A program made the position numbers and the translations under genes. Below the pieces are notes generated by a model. It did no database searches. It was not told where the DNA came from and saw only the letters and a program-made list of their open reading frames with translations. From assembly GCF_963675165.1 (NCBI RefSeq), contig NC_087391.1:4948646-5012645 (forward strand): DNA of 64,000 bases, written 5' to 3'. This stretch comes from Halichondria panicea. Taxonomy: Eukaryota > Porifera > Demospongiae > Suberitida > Halichondriidae. The stretch's first letter is position 1. Every line of letters begins with the position of its first letter. Of this stretch, positions 1 through 12,900 are shown piece after piece.

Positions 1-57
1 GACATAGATTGAGTAGGTGCTGTACACACACGTACTGTCCAGACAATTAAGGCATAC

Positions 58-3000
58 CAGTGATGATGTAATCCTTGGTGACAGCCAGAGAGTACAGAGC
101 TCCATACATTGTCTCCATCTCATGCAGGAGGGCAAAGTCATCGTGGCCCTTCCAAATGTGTATCTTGTTGAACGAGCAGCTATACAGTCGGTCCTATAAG
201 AGAACCACACAGTACAACCTAGTACAGAGCACAAACAGGCATTGCCATAACACTGTAAACAATGCCTTAGGGGCATTTCAAGTACACCTGACTGCATTGC
301 ACATGTACAATAATTATGATAACAGCATGCTTAGGGAAACAAATACACTAAGCAAACCGATGGATATAGTTCATAAAAACACAATAGTATTCACGAGTGA
401 TCAATGGCATATTGTAAACTAATTCTACTTTCTTCAGATTCAGAAAGTCCCACCTTTCTCTTGTCATACTCGAGTGCCCGCACCCAGGATTGAGAGAGAC
501 CACTGATGTTGTGGATCTCCTTCAACGTTACTGCATTCCACACCTGTGCAGAAAGTCAGGATACTCTTAAAATTCATCAGTATATTTCCTCAGTAATTTT
601 GCACACAATAGTGACAAGTTGAAAGTACCTTGATACAGCCGAATGATGAAGTGTAGAGGTATTCCTTACTACACACCATAGCACTGACCATTCCATCATG
701 AGCTTTCTGTGTACGTGGGGGGAGGGGGTTGAACACTTCAGGAAGTAATGATTTTAGACCACACCCACCTGCACGAAAGCCACTTCCTCCAGTGTTTCTA
801 GGTGCCATGATCTGAGACACAAGTCAGTACCAGCACTGTACAAGATCCCCCGACCAATGGCAAGACACAATGTCTGATTGAAAACAATAATTGTTATAAT
901 AAATTGACACCTTTAAAGCCATCAACATGTGTATACATATCACGTACTAAGTGCCCTAACACACACACATACTTATATATAAATATATACCTAGTACCTA
1001 ACAGCCCCCCACCTCCCCCCTCACACACATGTATACAGTGGGCTAGCTTACACAGTCCTTATGAGCGGCCACTGTCTTGAGGCAGCCCTTCCTCAGGTCA
1101 GAGGTGGCCCATACTTTGATAGTACCATCGCTGCTCCCGCTGTACATCAGGTTGTGATGGATGACCATGGACCAAATGGTACCCTTGTGGCCTCTGGGTG
1201 TGTGTGTGTGTGTGTGTGGGTGGTGTGTGTGTGTGGGTGTGTGTGGGTGGGTGGTGTGTGTGTGTGTGTGGGATAATCAATATTGACCAAGAATTCAACA
1301 ATAATAATGTGCAAGAAAATGTGTGTATACATATTAATTACAGGATCAGTGAGAGATTGACATTCCTATCAGTTCCTCCAGGGAAGGGGTTTATTGTAAT
1401 CATTGCCAGTTACAGACAACTCAATCTACATGTACTGACGTAAGTTAATACAAAGGCTCAACAGTTCTATTCATACAGCTACAGTTGGCCTAAGGGCATA
1501 AACATCAAGGTACCTACAATCACGTACAGACTACGCCTAGAGGGTGGGGCAAGGGGTGTGGTTAGGGTTAGCATACGTACCTGAAAGTGCCAATACACTT
1601 GACTGTGAAAGGCATCTCCCACACAAAATCAGTTCTTCTCGGGGCGTCCAATGACATTGAAACCGTTGAGCCCATCGAGTCCATAGACCATCTCTTTTCC
1701 TTGGCCCCACCCAATCCTGTCTTGCGGCCAGTTAGAGGCGTGATGTCTGATGTTATTCTGCTTGTCGAGGTTTGTCTTATACGAATGTTTTTGTAGTCAG
1801 CTTCTAGTTTGTCCATTCGTGATGTCAGATTCGTGATGGTCCTATAGCAGAGAGCAGTATGATTGAAGTACGTTAATGTGTCTTAGTACATGTAATTTAT
1901 TGGTAAGCCTTTTGCTTGCCTGCACAAATTGCATATAAAAAGCTCCATTCTCCTTCACTTTAAACAATATAATAATGTATCCTCCACTAGGAGTGCATGC
2001 CCTCCTGCCTCCATTTAACACACTCTCCACACTCTCCATCCCCCTCCACCCACGCACTCACATTGCCTGATGCTCCAGCTGCTGAGCCATGGTACTGCGC
2101 TCCATACCAAGTTTCTCAGTGGCCTTTACTGCATGAGCCAGCGCCTCTCTCAGCTCGTCGTTGTTTGTCCTTACTGCCTTCATCTGGGGGAGAGATGGGG
2201 AGAGAGAGAAATTGGACTAACACGTATTAAAAAGGCGTTAAAGAAAATTTGGCAAGACTGTCCAATAACAATTGCAGAGAGGTTTACTATAGGCTATCAC
2301 TATATGCTATCAGGAGTACATTCTCCCAATGCTATCGATCAATGTGCCTAGACTGCATATTACACAATATTATTTACACTAGAGTTTACAAAACAGCCTC
2401 TATGTACGCGTATAATTATAGTACATGTACGTATTATCAAGGGCGTACAAAGGAGACATGCAACTGATTATTAACTATGTGCGAGCAAAAACCAAAACCA
2501 CTGACCGGATATATACTAACAAAAATCTATTAATAGACATTATTTTTAGATATTACTGTACTTTTCCACCGCCCACTTTAGTTTTTGCTCACAAGTTGTT
2601 GCATGCCCTCTCTCTTTTGTATAGTTAGGCAGCTGACTGCACTCACCTCTCTCATGGCGATGGCGAGCAGCTGTGACTCGTCTCTATACTCACACTGAGG
2701 CTTGTGCTGTGTCACTGCATCTGATGTACCACTGAACACACAGCCTGAGGGGAGGGGAGGGGAGGGGAGGGAGGGGAGGGGAGGGGAGAGGGGAGGGGAG
2801 GGAGGGGAGCGGAGGGGAGGGGAGGGGAGGGGAGGGGATTGCATGGTCAATGCTCACAGCGTGTAAAATATGTAGGCACAATAAATGGAGCGTGACTTAT
2901 TAAACAAGGAGAATATCAAACAGTTATAGTTGACATTTACATTGCATGTACTTTATATCCTGATGGCTAATTACATGGTGTGCACGCGAATACACAGGTA

Positions 3001-3710
3001 ATTAAAAATACATAAAGGACGGTTTATTAATTGCTTTTGCAACAAGAGAGGGCCATTCTTATATCACGCTACTACATACAGAGAGAGTGTGCTCTAACAA
3101 GGAGCGAGCATGTACACTCTTTGTTCTCATACACAAACACCTCGTACCGAACACATCTCAAACAATTTGGGTGTGACGACAATAATCTAAAGTGCCTACA
3201 TGTATATATACCTACTGAAAAAAATCACTTACCAAATTCTCCATACGGACATGGTATTCTACTGCATATGCTCAGATGTTTCTCTAGCGTTTGCCGTCTC
3301 ATGACCCCACACGCTGAGCCTCCGATCGTACACACCACCTTTGCAAACCCACAGCTGCTCTCGTGTGCGTCTCGATCACCAAGCCGAATCACTTCCCGGC
3401 AACCATCTTCGTCCAATTCCAAGAACTCTTCCTTCACACACAGGACTCCGTGGCAGCAATGAATCATTAGATCGTATATCTGTTCCTTCACGGCTCGATT
3501 AACAACCAGCTGTCCTGAGTCACAGGTCTGACCGTCCATGGGACACTTGAGTCCGTTACTAGTGAGTGATTCAATACAGCTTGTGCAGAAGGTGTGTCCA
3601 CACTTGATGGAGATAACAGGATCACGATATACTCTTTTACACACTGGGCAAAGCAGAGCTGTTGGTTCCTCCACAAATTTTGTAGGCTTAGTAGAGCCGT
3701 GTCCTGACAT
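58..3710 (-). CDS. TRAF7: TRAF7-like E3 ubiquitin ligase (3' end beyond window)
   Basis: RING/TRAF-zinc-finger/coiled-coil/WD40 protein; in other animals TRAF7 is an E3 ubiquitin ligase acting in MEKK3/JNK signalling. Exons read on the minus strand: 3710-3233, 2744-2647, 2183-2062, 1841-1581, 1193-1052, 873-769, 706-629, 543-454, 193-58, about 503 aa in the window and in frame throughout. The first exon carries the RING (LLCPVCKRVYRDPV, CGHTFC, CPMDG) at residues ~17-55, followed by a Cys/His TRAF-type finger ending in CPYGEFG. The 2183-2062 exon is coiled-coil-like (Glu/Leu/Met rich). The exons from 1193 leftward are WD40 blades (YSGSSDGTIKVW, HNISGLSQSWVRALEYDKRK, YSCSFNKIHIW). The start at 3710 lies in an exon whose 3' splice site is near 3733; an in-frame upstream Met lies in probable 5' leader. 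The C-terminal blades are outside the window. Identity is firm from the RING and WD40 wording; exon ends were placed by eye. Confidence 0.88.
1196..1272. repeat. GT-rich microsatellite in TRAF7 intron
   Basis: Imperfect (GT)n/(GGGT)n tract directly upstream (gene sense) of the 1193-1052 exon. In gene sense it is an AC-rich tract next to the splice acceptor. Confidence 0.9.
2747..2840. repeat. GGGGA/GGGA simple repeat in TRAF7 intron
   Basis: About 90 bp of GGGGA and GGGA units. In gene sense it is a CCCCT polypyrimidine tract abutting the acceptor of exon 2744-2647. Proline/serine-rich ORFs over it on the minus strand are artefacts of the repeat. Confidence 0.9.
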
Positions 3711-3956
3711 GGTGGGGCTTGACCAGGAGCTTGCAGGCCTATAGACAAAGAGAAAAGAGCTCTCAAACTCGCTCCAGCTTTGATGGACCACACCTTCGAT
3801 TGCAATACAGTGAGCTTTATTTGGATCTTAAGCTAATTAAATTATCACATGAGACTCAACAACAGTGCAGTGTAAGCTTAGCTATAATTATAGCTCTGTG
3901 CAAGCTCCTTCAAGGCTTTTTCAAGGCTTAATATTATATGAGTGTCCACTAAAGAG

Positions 3957-6900
3957 ATGTCTGGTCCCTCGCTAGAAGATTTTAAACCAGTGAGTACAGA
4001 CTTTGAAAATTGTCTAAAACATGCACACCACATGTGTACAGAAGCCTATTTATTGTAGCTTGTTGTCCTACCCTATACCCATGCTTTAAGGTGCCACGGA
4101 ACCCTAAAGTAAGCATTGAAATCAATTTATGCCCCTTAGATTTGTATAATTTTGATGTGGAAGGTGGGCGGGGCTGGTATGTTACCATTGTATTGAGCCA
4201 CACCCATCTAAATGTATTACCGTACTATTTTTCTGGTGAAAAAAGCGAATGAGCCAAATCAGCAGAAAAATTGACCCTTTGCGATAACTATATATTGCTT
4301 TCTGGCAAGGATCGTGTGTAATTACCAGTAGCACTGTAGGCCTACTAGTTTAGGTTTTGCGATTTTATTTTTGCGAAGTGATCAACACTCGCAAAGCGTG
4401 CAAAACATTACATTCTCGGTGATATAATTTTATTGCAAAGTAAAAAAAAAAATTTGCAGAATGATTGCAGGACAGTAACAAAAATGACATGTGAGTAGTG
4501 TGATTGAGGTCGTGTCAGTAGTGTCCTCCTATGCCATATATCACTGGGTACATGTATTGGTGGCGGCTGCCTGTGTTGTATTCACCCAGGATAAATTGTT
4601 TGATGGCTTTCTTTGCTTTCTTCCATGTTCCTTTCTTGTTAGTTTTCTCAGTGTTGGCAGCTTTATCACTGGGTGTGTTTTGTTCTGAGGTGGGTAGAGT
4701 GTTGTATTTGACCATCTTGTTGCAAGAGTTAGGATTGCTTGGTTGTTTGATTGCTTGCAGATCAGAGGCAGTTCGTTGTGTTTTTGTTTGTTTATGGTTG
4801 GTTGCTTGAAGCCAGCTGGTTTTTATAGTGCTGCGAGAGGAAGCCTTGGTATGCATCATAGGAAGCTATGAATAAACGATCTGTACAATGAATCCAATTT
4901 GCACTTGTTCAAATGACGGCAAAACCAATGACCTTTGCGATTAGGTAGGTGCATAGTACACTCTCACCTGCACCTGTTGTGAGTCATTGTGAGTCATTGT
5001 GGGTCATTGATCTCACACTGATAATATTTATTAGCTATCATTGAAGTTGCATTCCATGTGTGCTTATCTATATGCCCCTTTGTTTGTTTGCAGGAGGCCT
5101 TCACCCTCGAGAAGTATGTGGAGAAACTGGCTCAGCTTAACCCGGACACTGGCCTGGGACCACTCAGCAAGAGCAAGTCAAAGCCATTCGAACCTCAGGT
5201 ACTGTGTCTCAATAGAATGGAGAAGTGTGTCACCTGATTAGTAGGCTGTACATACTGTACTGGAGAAATTGTAGATACTCACTTGTTAGTGATCAATTGT
5301 AGCATAATGTCTAACCACGCATTAAATCATAAAATTGTTGGCTGGTGTCATTGATTTTCGCCCTTGGACCATATCCATGGTATTGGACCAAAAATTAGTT
5401 AATCTCCCAAATATGAACATTGATGACATCATTTTAAAGGCAGAAAACCAAAAATTGTTTAAATTGCATCAACGATGATTCATTCGTTTCTAGCTTATTT
5501 TGAGACTTTGGCTCCTCATGTACTAACCCTGCCCCTCTCTCAGGTTCTGTTAGAGTCGTTTGAGGCGAGTATGCATGTTCTAGAGGATCTGACTGAGAAA
5601 AACCAGAGGAAGGTGGACAAGTTGGAGCACGTCTGTGTCAAGAGAGAGGAGGAACACAGGAACAGAATCAAAGATCTGGACTCTACTTACTCGGTGGGTG
5701 ATCTTTAGTGTCTCTATCTGTCTGGGGGGGGGGGGGGGGGGTCATTTTGCTTACTTTAGATGTACATATGCAGTGTAATTCACGTACACATACATGTACG
5801 TGTTCTAGAGATGGGCTAGGGCTTTTCGGCATTACGACATGCAGCCATAATTTTCTATACACAGGAGTGCATGCATCAGCATAGATAGTGTAACAGCCTG
5901 TATAATTTAGAAACAGTGCATGTACATGTATAAACGCAATCTGAAGCTGAGATTCAGCTCTAAAAAGGCAGCTTTAATCTTTGTTACTGAACATTACAAT
6001 AATACACATGCAAGTGATTTGGTCTCCCCTCCCTCCATCAGGATGCATTTACTGAGTTCCAGGCTCTGGAGGAGAGGATAACCAACGTCTCGACCAAGGT
6101 GGTGCATTTGGGGGACCAGCTGGAGAGCTTGAACCACCGTCGAATGCGTGCCGTGGAGGCCCAGTCTCTCATGACCTACCTGGGAGAGTTTGAGGAGAAG
6201 TCCAAACCATCCATTCCCATGTTCACAGATCCTGCTCGAGTGAGACTTCAGATTGAGTATTTGTTTAGAAGGAAGCTATAATTATAATAGTCTTATTATT
6301 CCTTCTATTGTAGTATACTGTAAACAACGTCCCTGCAGGTGTCTCACACAGTACATTGTACATTATGACCTTTTGATTGTACGATACTCCATATACCAAC
6401 CACCTGTGTAAATAATCTTTGTTGTGAGACGTTACAATAATTATAAAACCACCGAGGGTTTAGTGCTCTCACGGACTAGTTTTGTACAACATGTGTCATC
6501 ATGTAAAGACAATACTACAACTTTATGGGTTCGATTGTTTCGTTCTGTACAGAAACTCGATGCTGCTGACCTCATCTTCAAACTGTACACACTGTCTCGT
6601 GAGCTACCCTCAGAGAAAAAGTAAGCCACTCTGTCTCTCTATGTCATGTGATAATCACACTACTATCATGTGACCTACAGATACACGAATGTGAAACAAA
6701 ATATCAATGCCAAGTTTGCGGAGACTGAGAGTCAACTGGTGGATGGATTCATTGATTCACTACAGTCCTTGGACACTCGGAGAATGAAAGAGTACGCACA
6801 AGCACTGCAGTCATTTAATTTGGTGAGGGGTGTCAAATTGTGTGGGGTCTGTAGCTTGTACATTGTACATGTACGTTCTAGGTCACACTAAAGCTAGGTG

Positions 6901-9900
6901 GTTGGGGGAGCTCTTTGGAAGTTTCTGTAGCACCAGATTCTAGTTCAACTCCCTAATTGATCGATGGAGGTGTTTTTGTTGTTTAGATCTCTGCTTAATG
7001 TGTCTCATTTTGCTTGCACAGGGAACAGCCAGAGTGGTGGAAAACTACATTGTTCACAACATGCCTGTAAGTGGAGTATTGCACATGTACTTGCATGGAG
7101 GCACGTGTACTTGCATGGAGGCACATGTACTTGCATGGAGGCACATGTACTTGCATGGAGGCACGTGTACTTGCATGTACTTGCATGGAGGCACGTGTAC
7201 TTGCATGGAGGCACATGTACTTGCATGGAGGCACATGTACTTGCATGGAGGCACGTGTACTTGCATGGAGGCACGTGTACTTGCATGGAGGCACATGTAC
7301 TTACCTGTAAAGCACAGTGGATCAGATTTGTTTGTGATGTGTCCCCTTAAGTCAGTGTATGTTCAAGGTGTTGTATATATATAACAACTAGCATGCATCC
7401 TGTCAACAACATTATATGCTGTTGACAGGATGCATCTTTTAGTTTTGGGACTGTTAAAAAGAGTGTGTGCACGCACACGTACATGTATACATGTATAAAC
7501 GTACATTGTCTTTGTCTGCAGAAAGCCACTCATTACAGCTGTGCAGACGAGATGTTCAGTGTGGTCGAGGGAAAGTGTAGAAAGGTAACGCTTCACCTCC
7601 CCCACTTCTTATTTAAATGTATGACGGACTACGTCCCTTTGATTCTCACAGGCACATGATCAAATGGTTGAAGTGTTTCATAATCCTGATGTGGTCTTGA
7701 TCAAATTTCTGCAAGCTATTGTGGATAAAGTATTAGGAGTAAGTCTGTCATTGCCCCCACCTCGTTGCTTAGGGTACAGTATTAGGAGTAAGTCTGTCAT
7801 TGCCCCCACCTCGTTGCTTAGGGTACAGTATTAGGAGTAAGTCTGTCATTGCCCCCACCTCGTTGCTTAGGGTACAGTATTAGGAGTAAGTCTGTCATTG
7901 CCCCCACCTCGTTGCTTAGGGTACAGTATTAGGAGTAAGTCTGTCATTACCCTTACCTCGTTGTTCACACTATGTGGTAACTAGTAGAGCACAGTGTGTT
8001 ACAGTTTCTCCACTCTTGCAGAAGTATATTGACCAAGAGCTGCAGGGCTTAAAGTTGCAGTCTGGGGACAAGGAACGCTACTTGGTTCGACTTCACGCCC
8101 TCTACCAGAAGTGAGTTGCCCCTGTAATTAGCTGGCTCTGCCTTCTAAGCAAGTTATAGCCTAGCCTCATTCCCGCCCCAACTTTTCTCTATTGTAACGC
8201 TTCCGAGAAAAATCGGCCTGGGGACGAGACTAGTTTATATAGCCTGGCCCTAGTACATGTCATGATATGATAAAGCCACCCACCATACACCAGACAATGC
8301 GTTGCCTGGTGTATGGTGACCTTTAAGTACCACTGGTTTCTCTGCAGGAGCATGGCACTTCAGCAGAACATTGGCAAGTTTGATGCCAGCATTGAGCAAT
8401 CCTTTCTCTCCAAGATGATACGAGTCAACCTCTTCATGAAATATCTCACCTCTTACTCTGAGTAAGTATATACGTGTAGCACTTTCAATAAATGTTTAAT
8501 TGTTGAACACCACATATTTTGGCTTTTTGAAAAACTTACAATATATCCCTTGCAATGTCCCGATGTATACAGGCTTTCGGTTATGTGATTGAGACTGTTC
8601 ACGTTTGTTTTGTGCAGGATGGAGCTTGCTCACCTGAAGTTCCGTTGTGACCATGCCCTCTCTGACTTCCAGGACATGGTCGGCATCTCTTTGAGACCAG
8701 GAGGAAAGTGAGACACACACAACTAACGCTCGTAATACAACTATTAACGTCATTTTGTTGGCATATACATGTAGTTCACATGTAAAACACGTTTACTGGC
8801 TGAGCTATTAGGTACTCGCTACAGTCATAACATGCTACTCACTGTGTGTGTCTTCTTCTAGACTACATATAGTTATGTCCTCCCCTACTTCATACACACA
8901 AGTATGACCCCCCACCCTCACACACAGACCCCCTGCATTGCATGACCTCCTCCCTCATACACATAAGTATGACCCCCCACCCTCACACACAGACCCCCTG
9001 CATTGCATGACCCCCCTCATACACATAAGTATGACCCCCCACCCTAACACACAGACCCTCTGTATTGCATGAGACCCCCCTCATACACATAAGTATGACC
9101 TCACACACAGACCCCCTGCATTGCATGACCTCCTCCCTCATACACATAAGTATGACCTCACACACAGACCCCCTGCATTGCATGACTCCCCTCATGCACA
9201 CACACACACACACACACACACAGGAGTGTGACTATATCTCAGGGTGATCCTGGAGAGACGTTTGTGTCTCAGGAGGTGTGCACTAGCATCCTGCACGAGG
9301 CCAAGGGCAGCATCAGACGAGCACAAGATGTAAGTCTATAACATAATTATAGCAGGGGGACATACATGTATACATGTAAGCAAAGAAATACATACTACAA
9401 TTCAATGACAGTTTCAGCTTCTAATAATCTTTCTTACTAGCTACAAGTCTGTTTTTCTGTATGTCTTTTACTATTTCTTTGGTGCCTGGTAGCGAGGGTT
9501 TTTGGGGTCTTTTTGTCTTGAGTGGTTGTCTAGATCAGGCTTGTCGCCCGTGCCACCGTAGCGACAGTTATATCCTTTGTATTTGGCATTGTTGGGATTA
9601 CAAGTATCGCTGTGGTTATCCAGGTCAGCTTTGGTTCTTGCACCTGTGTATTTAAATACCTTCACTAGTAGACATTGTTGGACTGTTTGAGAGACTTGTT
9701 TGTTAAAAGAGAGAGGTTCTGTAACTTTGAGGATATACTTCTCTATAATTATTATAGTAGGGCAATCAATTTTCTGTGCAAAGCTTGCTAGAAACAGGTT
9801 TTCAGGGAAATATTATGAAAATGAATATAGTTGAGTTGCACCTGCACATTCTGAATACCGCATAGCGTGTAATTTTTGTGGGGCAAAATATTCGTGGTTG

Positions 9901-12900
9901 GAGGTCTGACCACGAATATTTTACCCACGAATGAAGCGACCTTGCCTACCTTTACCTGCAGTGCCAGCAGCAACCACGAAAATATTACCCACGAAATGTC
10001 TCATTATTGCTGAATCACAAATATTTTGTCCCCCGAAAATTACCCGCTATACGGTACTGTTATTTGGGAATAAGATTCTTATAGGGGAGAATAATCAGAA
10101 GTGGCGTTGGATTTGCCTTTGTTGCACGAGGCCAAGGGCAGCATCAGATGACACAATAATAATACTAATCACTTACTTTATATACAATGTATGGCAGGGG
10201 TACATGTACAGCAAATAAATACAACATCTGTATGTTGCTTAGCTACATGTACATTACTACAGTTCTCACTAGCAATTCAATAACAGTTTCAGCTACTATG
10301 ACAGGTGCCAGATTATAATAAGATTATGCAAGACCCTGTACCACTCATTTTGCTTTGAATAGTTGTTTTCTTCTGTGTATACTATGAAATGTAGAGCATG
10401 CAGTCATTACTAAGAAGCTTACCACTGACTGTATTTGTATAATGATAGGGATATTGCTTATAATTATAGCTACTAACATGTATATACATAATTATAATAC
10501 TTCTCACTAGCAATTCAATGACAGTTTCAGCTACTATATAATAGTCATATTCTTTAGTTCGATTACTACAAGTCCATTTTTCTGCTGTACTAGTTTTTTC
10601 TGTCGTGCTATTTCTTTGGTTCCTGGTAGCTAGGGTGGTTGGGGTTCCCTGGTTGGCATGGTTGTCTAGATCAGCCTTGGTTCCCGTGCCACTGTAGCCA
10701 GATTCGTGTCCTTTATATTCGGGATGGTTGGGGTTGCACTGGTTGGCATGGGGGGGGGTTGTAGCTTTGAAGGTCTATTTTCTGTGACAGGTGCCAATGG
10801 CTAGCTATATATAAGTTACGAGCATTCCTTTTATGAATAGGCTATATATATACATAATAATTATACTACATCAGAGATCATACTTAGCTGTAAATAAGTG
10901 TTTTCTTATGTAAACGTAGAGCATGCAGTCATTACTCTGATTGTACCTGCACTAGCTCCCTCACTATTATATAATTGATCTGGGAACAAGAGCCATAAGA
11001 ATAGGGAGCAGCACAATTATTTGTATATAGCGAATTTGTAGGCCCATACTTGATACCTGTATGTTACATATAATACACTTATACTACAGTTCTCACTAGT
11101 AATTCAATGGCAGTTTCAGCTACTAGTCATATTCTATAGTTCAGTTACTACAAGTCTGTTTTTCTGCCACACTATTTCTTTGGTGCTTGGTAGCGGGAGT
11201 TGTTGGGGTTCCCTTGGTTGGCATGGTTGTCTAGATCAGCCTTGGTTCCCTTGCCACTGTAGCCAGGGTTAGGGGGCGTAGGTCCTTGATATTTGGGACT
11301 GGTGGGATTCAACTGCTCCCCGTGGTTGTCCAGGTCAGCCTTGGTTCCTGTGCCAGAGTATGACATTGTGGGATTGCTTTGACTTGCTGGATGAAAGAGA
11401 GTGGTTTTGTAGCTTTTAGAGACCTAAGTTTGCTGTTGAATTCTTTTTTGATTCTAATATGTATAGTTCTTTTATAGGCACGCAATTTTCTGTATGAGCT
11501 GATAAGAAAAAGTTTTTCAGGGAAATATGTTATTATGACAGTTCACTTGAAAATGAATATAGTTGAGTTGCACCTGCACACTCTGAATAATATTATCTGT
11601 TTTTTTAAGGGATAATATATTTATTGTGTGATATCAAAATTAGGGTGACTGCAAAAATTCACCTTCATTATTGTTTGAAGACACACCTTCCCTCACTCAC
11701 TATATCCTCACAGTGCATGATGCTGTACATGTATCATGTGTTCATTCAAAGTATCTTAGTACTACCTGTTACTACATGTACCTGATGATTAGTACTACCA
11801 TAGGTAACGAAAAGAGCTTCTTTTTTCTCTTTTTGTTTATCTATGGTAGTACCTGCTGGCTTAGTACTACATGCTGGTAGGTAGAGCATGCGTGCACGAA
11901 TCACTAATGGTCAGTGTCGTTGCAGTGGTCAGGTGATAACTGTCCAGGTGGCCAATACACTGCACTTGTAGTGATTTGTGCACGCATGTCACCTCCTCCG
12001 GTTGGTGCATGTAGGTATGATAGTTGTTGCATGAATATCATTAAAATGGCCACGAATTATATTGAGAATAGCATCAAAATTTATGACAGTGAAATGAGTT
12101 ATCTAATAACACGCCATATAGGAACAACACACAATTCTTAGTATAGCAGTAGCTAGTGGCTTAAATTTGCCACTGTATTATAGCTATACATACATACGTG
12201 CGAGTATATTATATATACTTCTCACTAGCAATTCAATGGCAGTTTCAGCTATACTAATCATGTTCAAGCAAGTTCAGTCAAAGTTTTTTTCTGCCGTATT
12301 AGTTCTTTGGTTCCTGGTGGCTAGGGTGGCTGGAGTGTTCGGGGTTCCCTTGGTTGGCATGGTTGTCTAGATCAGGCTGGTCTCCCGTGCCACTGTAGCC
12401 AGATTCGTGTCCTTGATATTCGGCATTGTTCGGGTTACACTGGTTGGCATGGTTGTCCAGGTCGGGTTGGTCACCTGTGCCACTGTATCCACCTCCACTA
12501 GACATTGTTAGACTGCTTTTGACAGGGTTATCTTGTTCTGTGACTTTAAAAGAGGCTGGCTTGTAGCTCTGAAGATCTGATAAGGCCACTCCAAGTGATA
12601 CTCTGGTTTCTGGTCCACCGCCCGCATCAGATTTTATTCTTGGATTTCTATCTCATTATTGGATTTCTATCTCATTATTTCTACTACGCATGCGCAGAAT
12701 GGTCCATGTGGTACAAAATAGTATGATTAATGATATTCATTTGCAAAATAATGAGATTCATAAGGTGAAATTGATAATGACATAATGAGAAAAGCCGCCC
12801 GCCCGCATGCAATTAGAAAAACTTCAGTACCAGAAACCAGAGTGTCACTTGGAGTGGCCTAATAGGGAAACCTCAATTGTGTGGTTTGCTATATACAGGT

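Noticed and set aside
1061-1332. Val/Cys/Gly- and His/Thr-rich ORFs
   Set aside because: They arise from the GT/AC microsatellite beside a TRAF7 exon.
6964-7384. Six overlapping Cys/His-rich ORFs on both strands
   Set aside because: All are translations of the 20-bp minisatellite in an EXOC5 intron; the open frames follow from the repeat lacking stops.
7081-9193. CRISPR-like appearance of regularly repeated units
   Set aside because: Units are contiguous or have repeat-derived spacers without unique spacer sequences, and the context is a eukaryotic intron.
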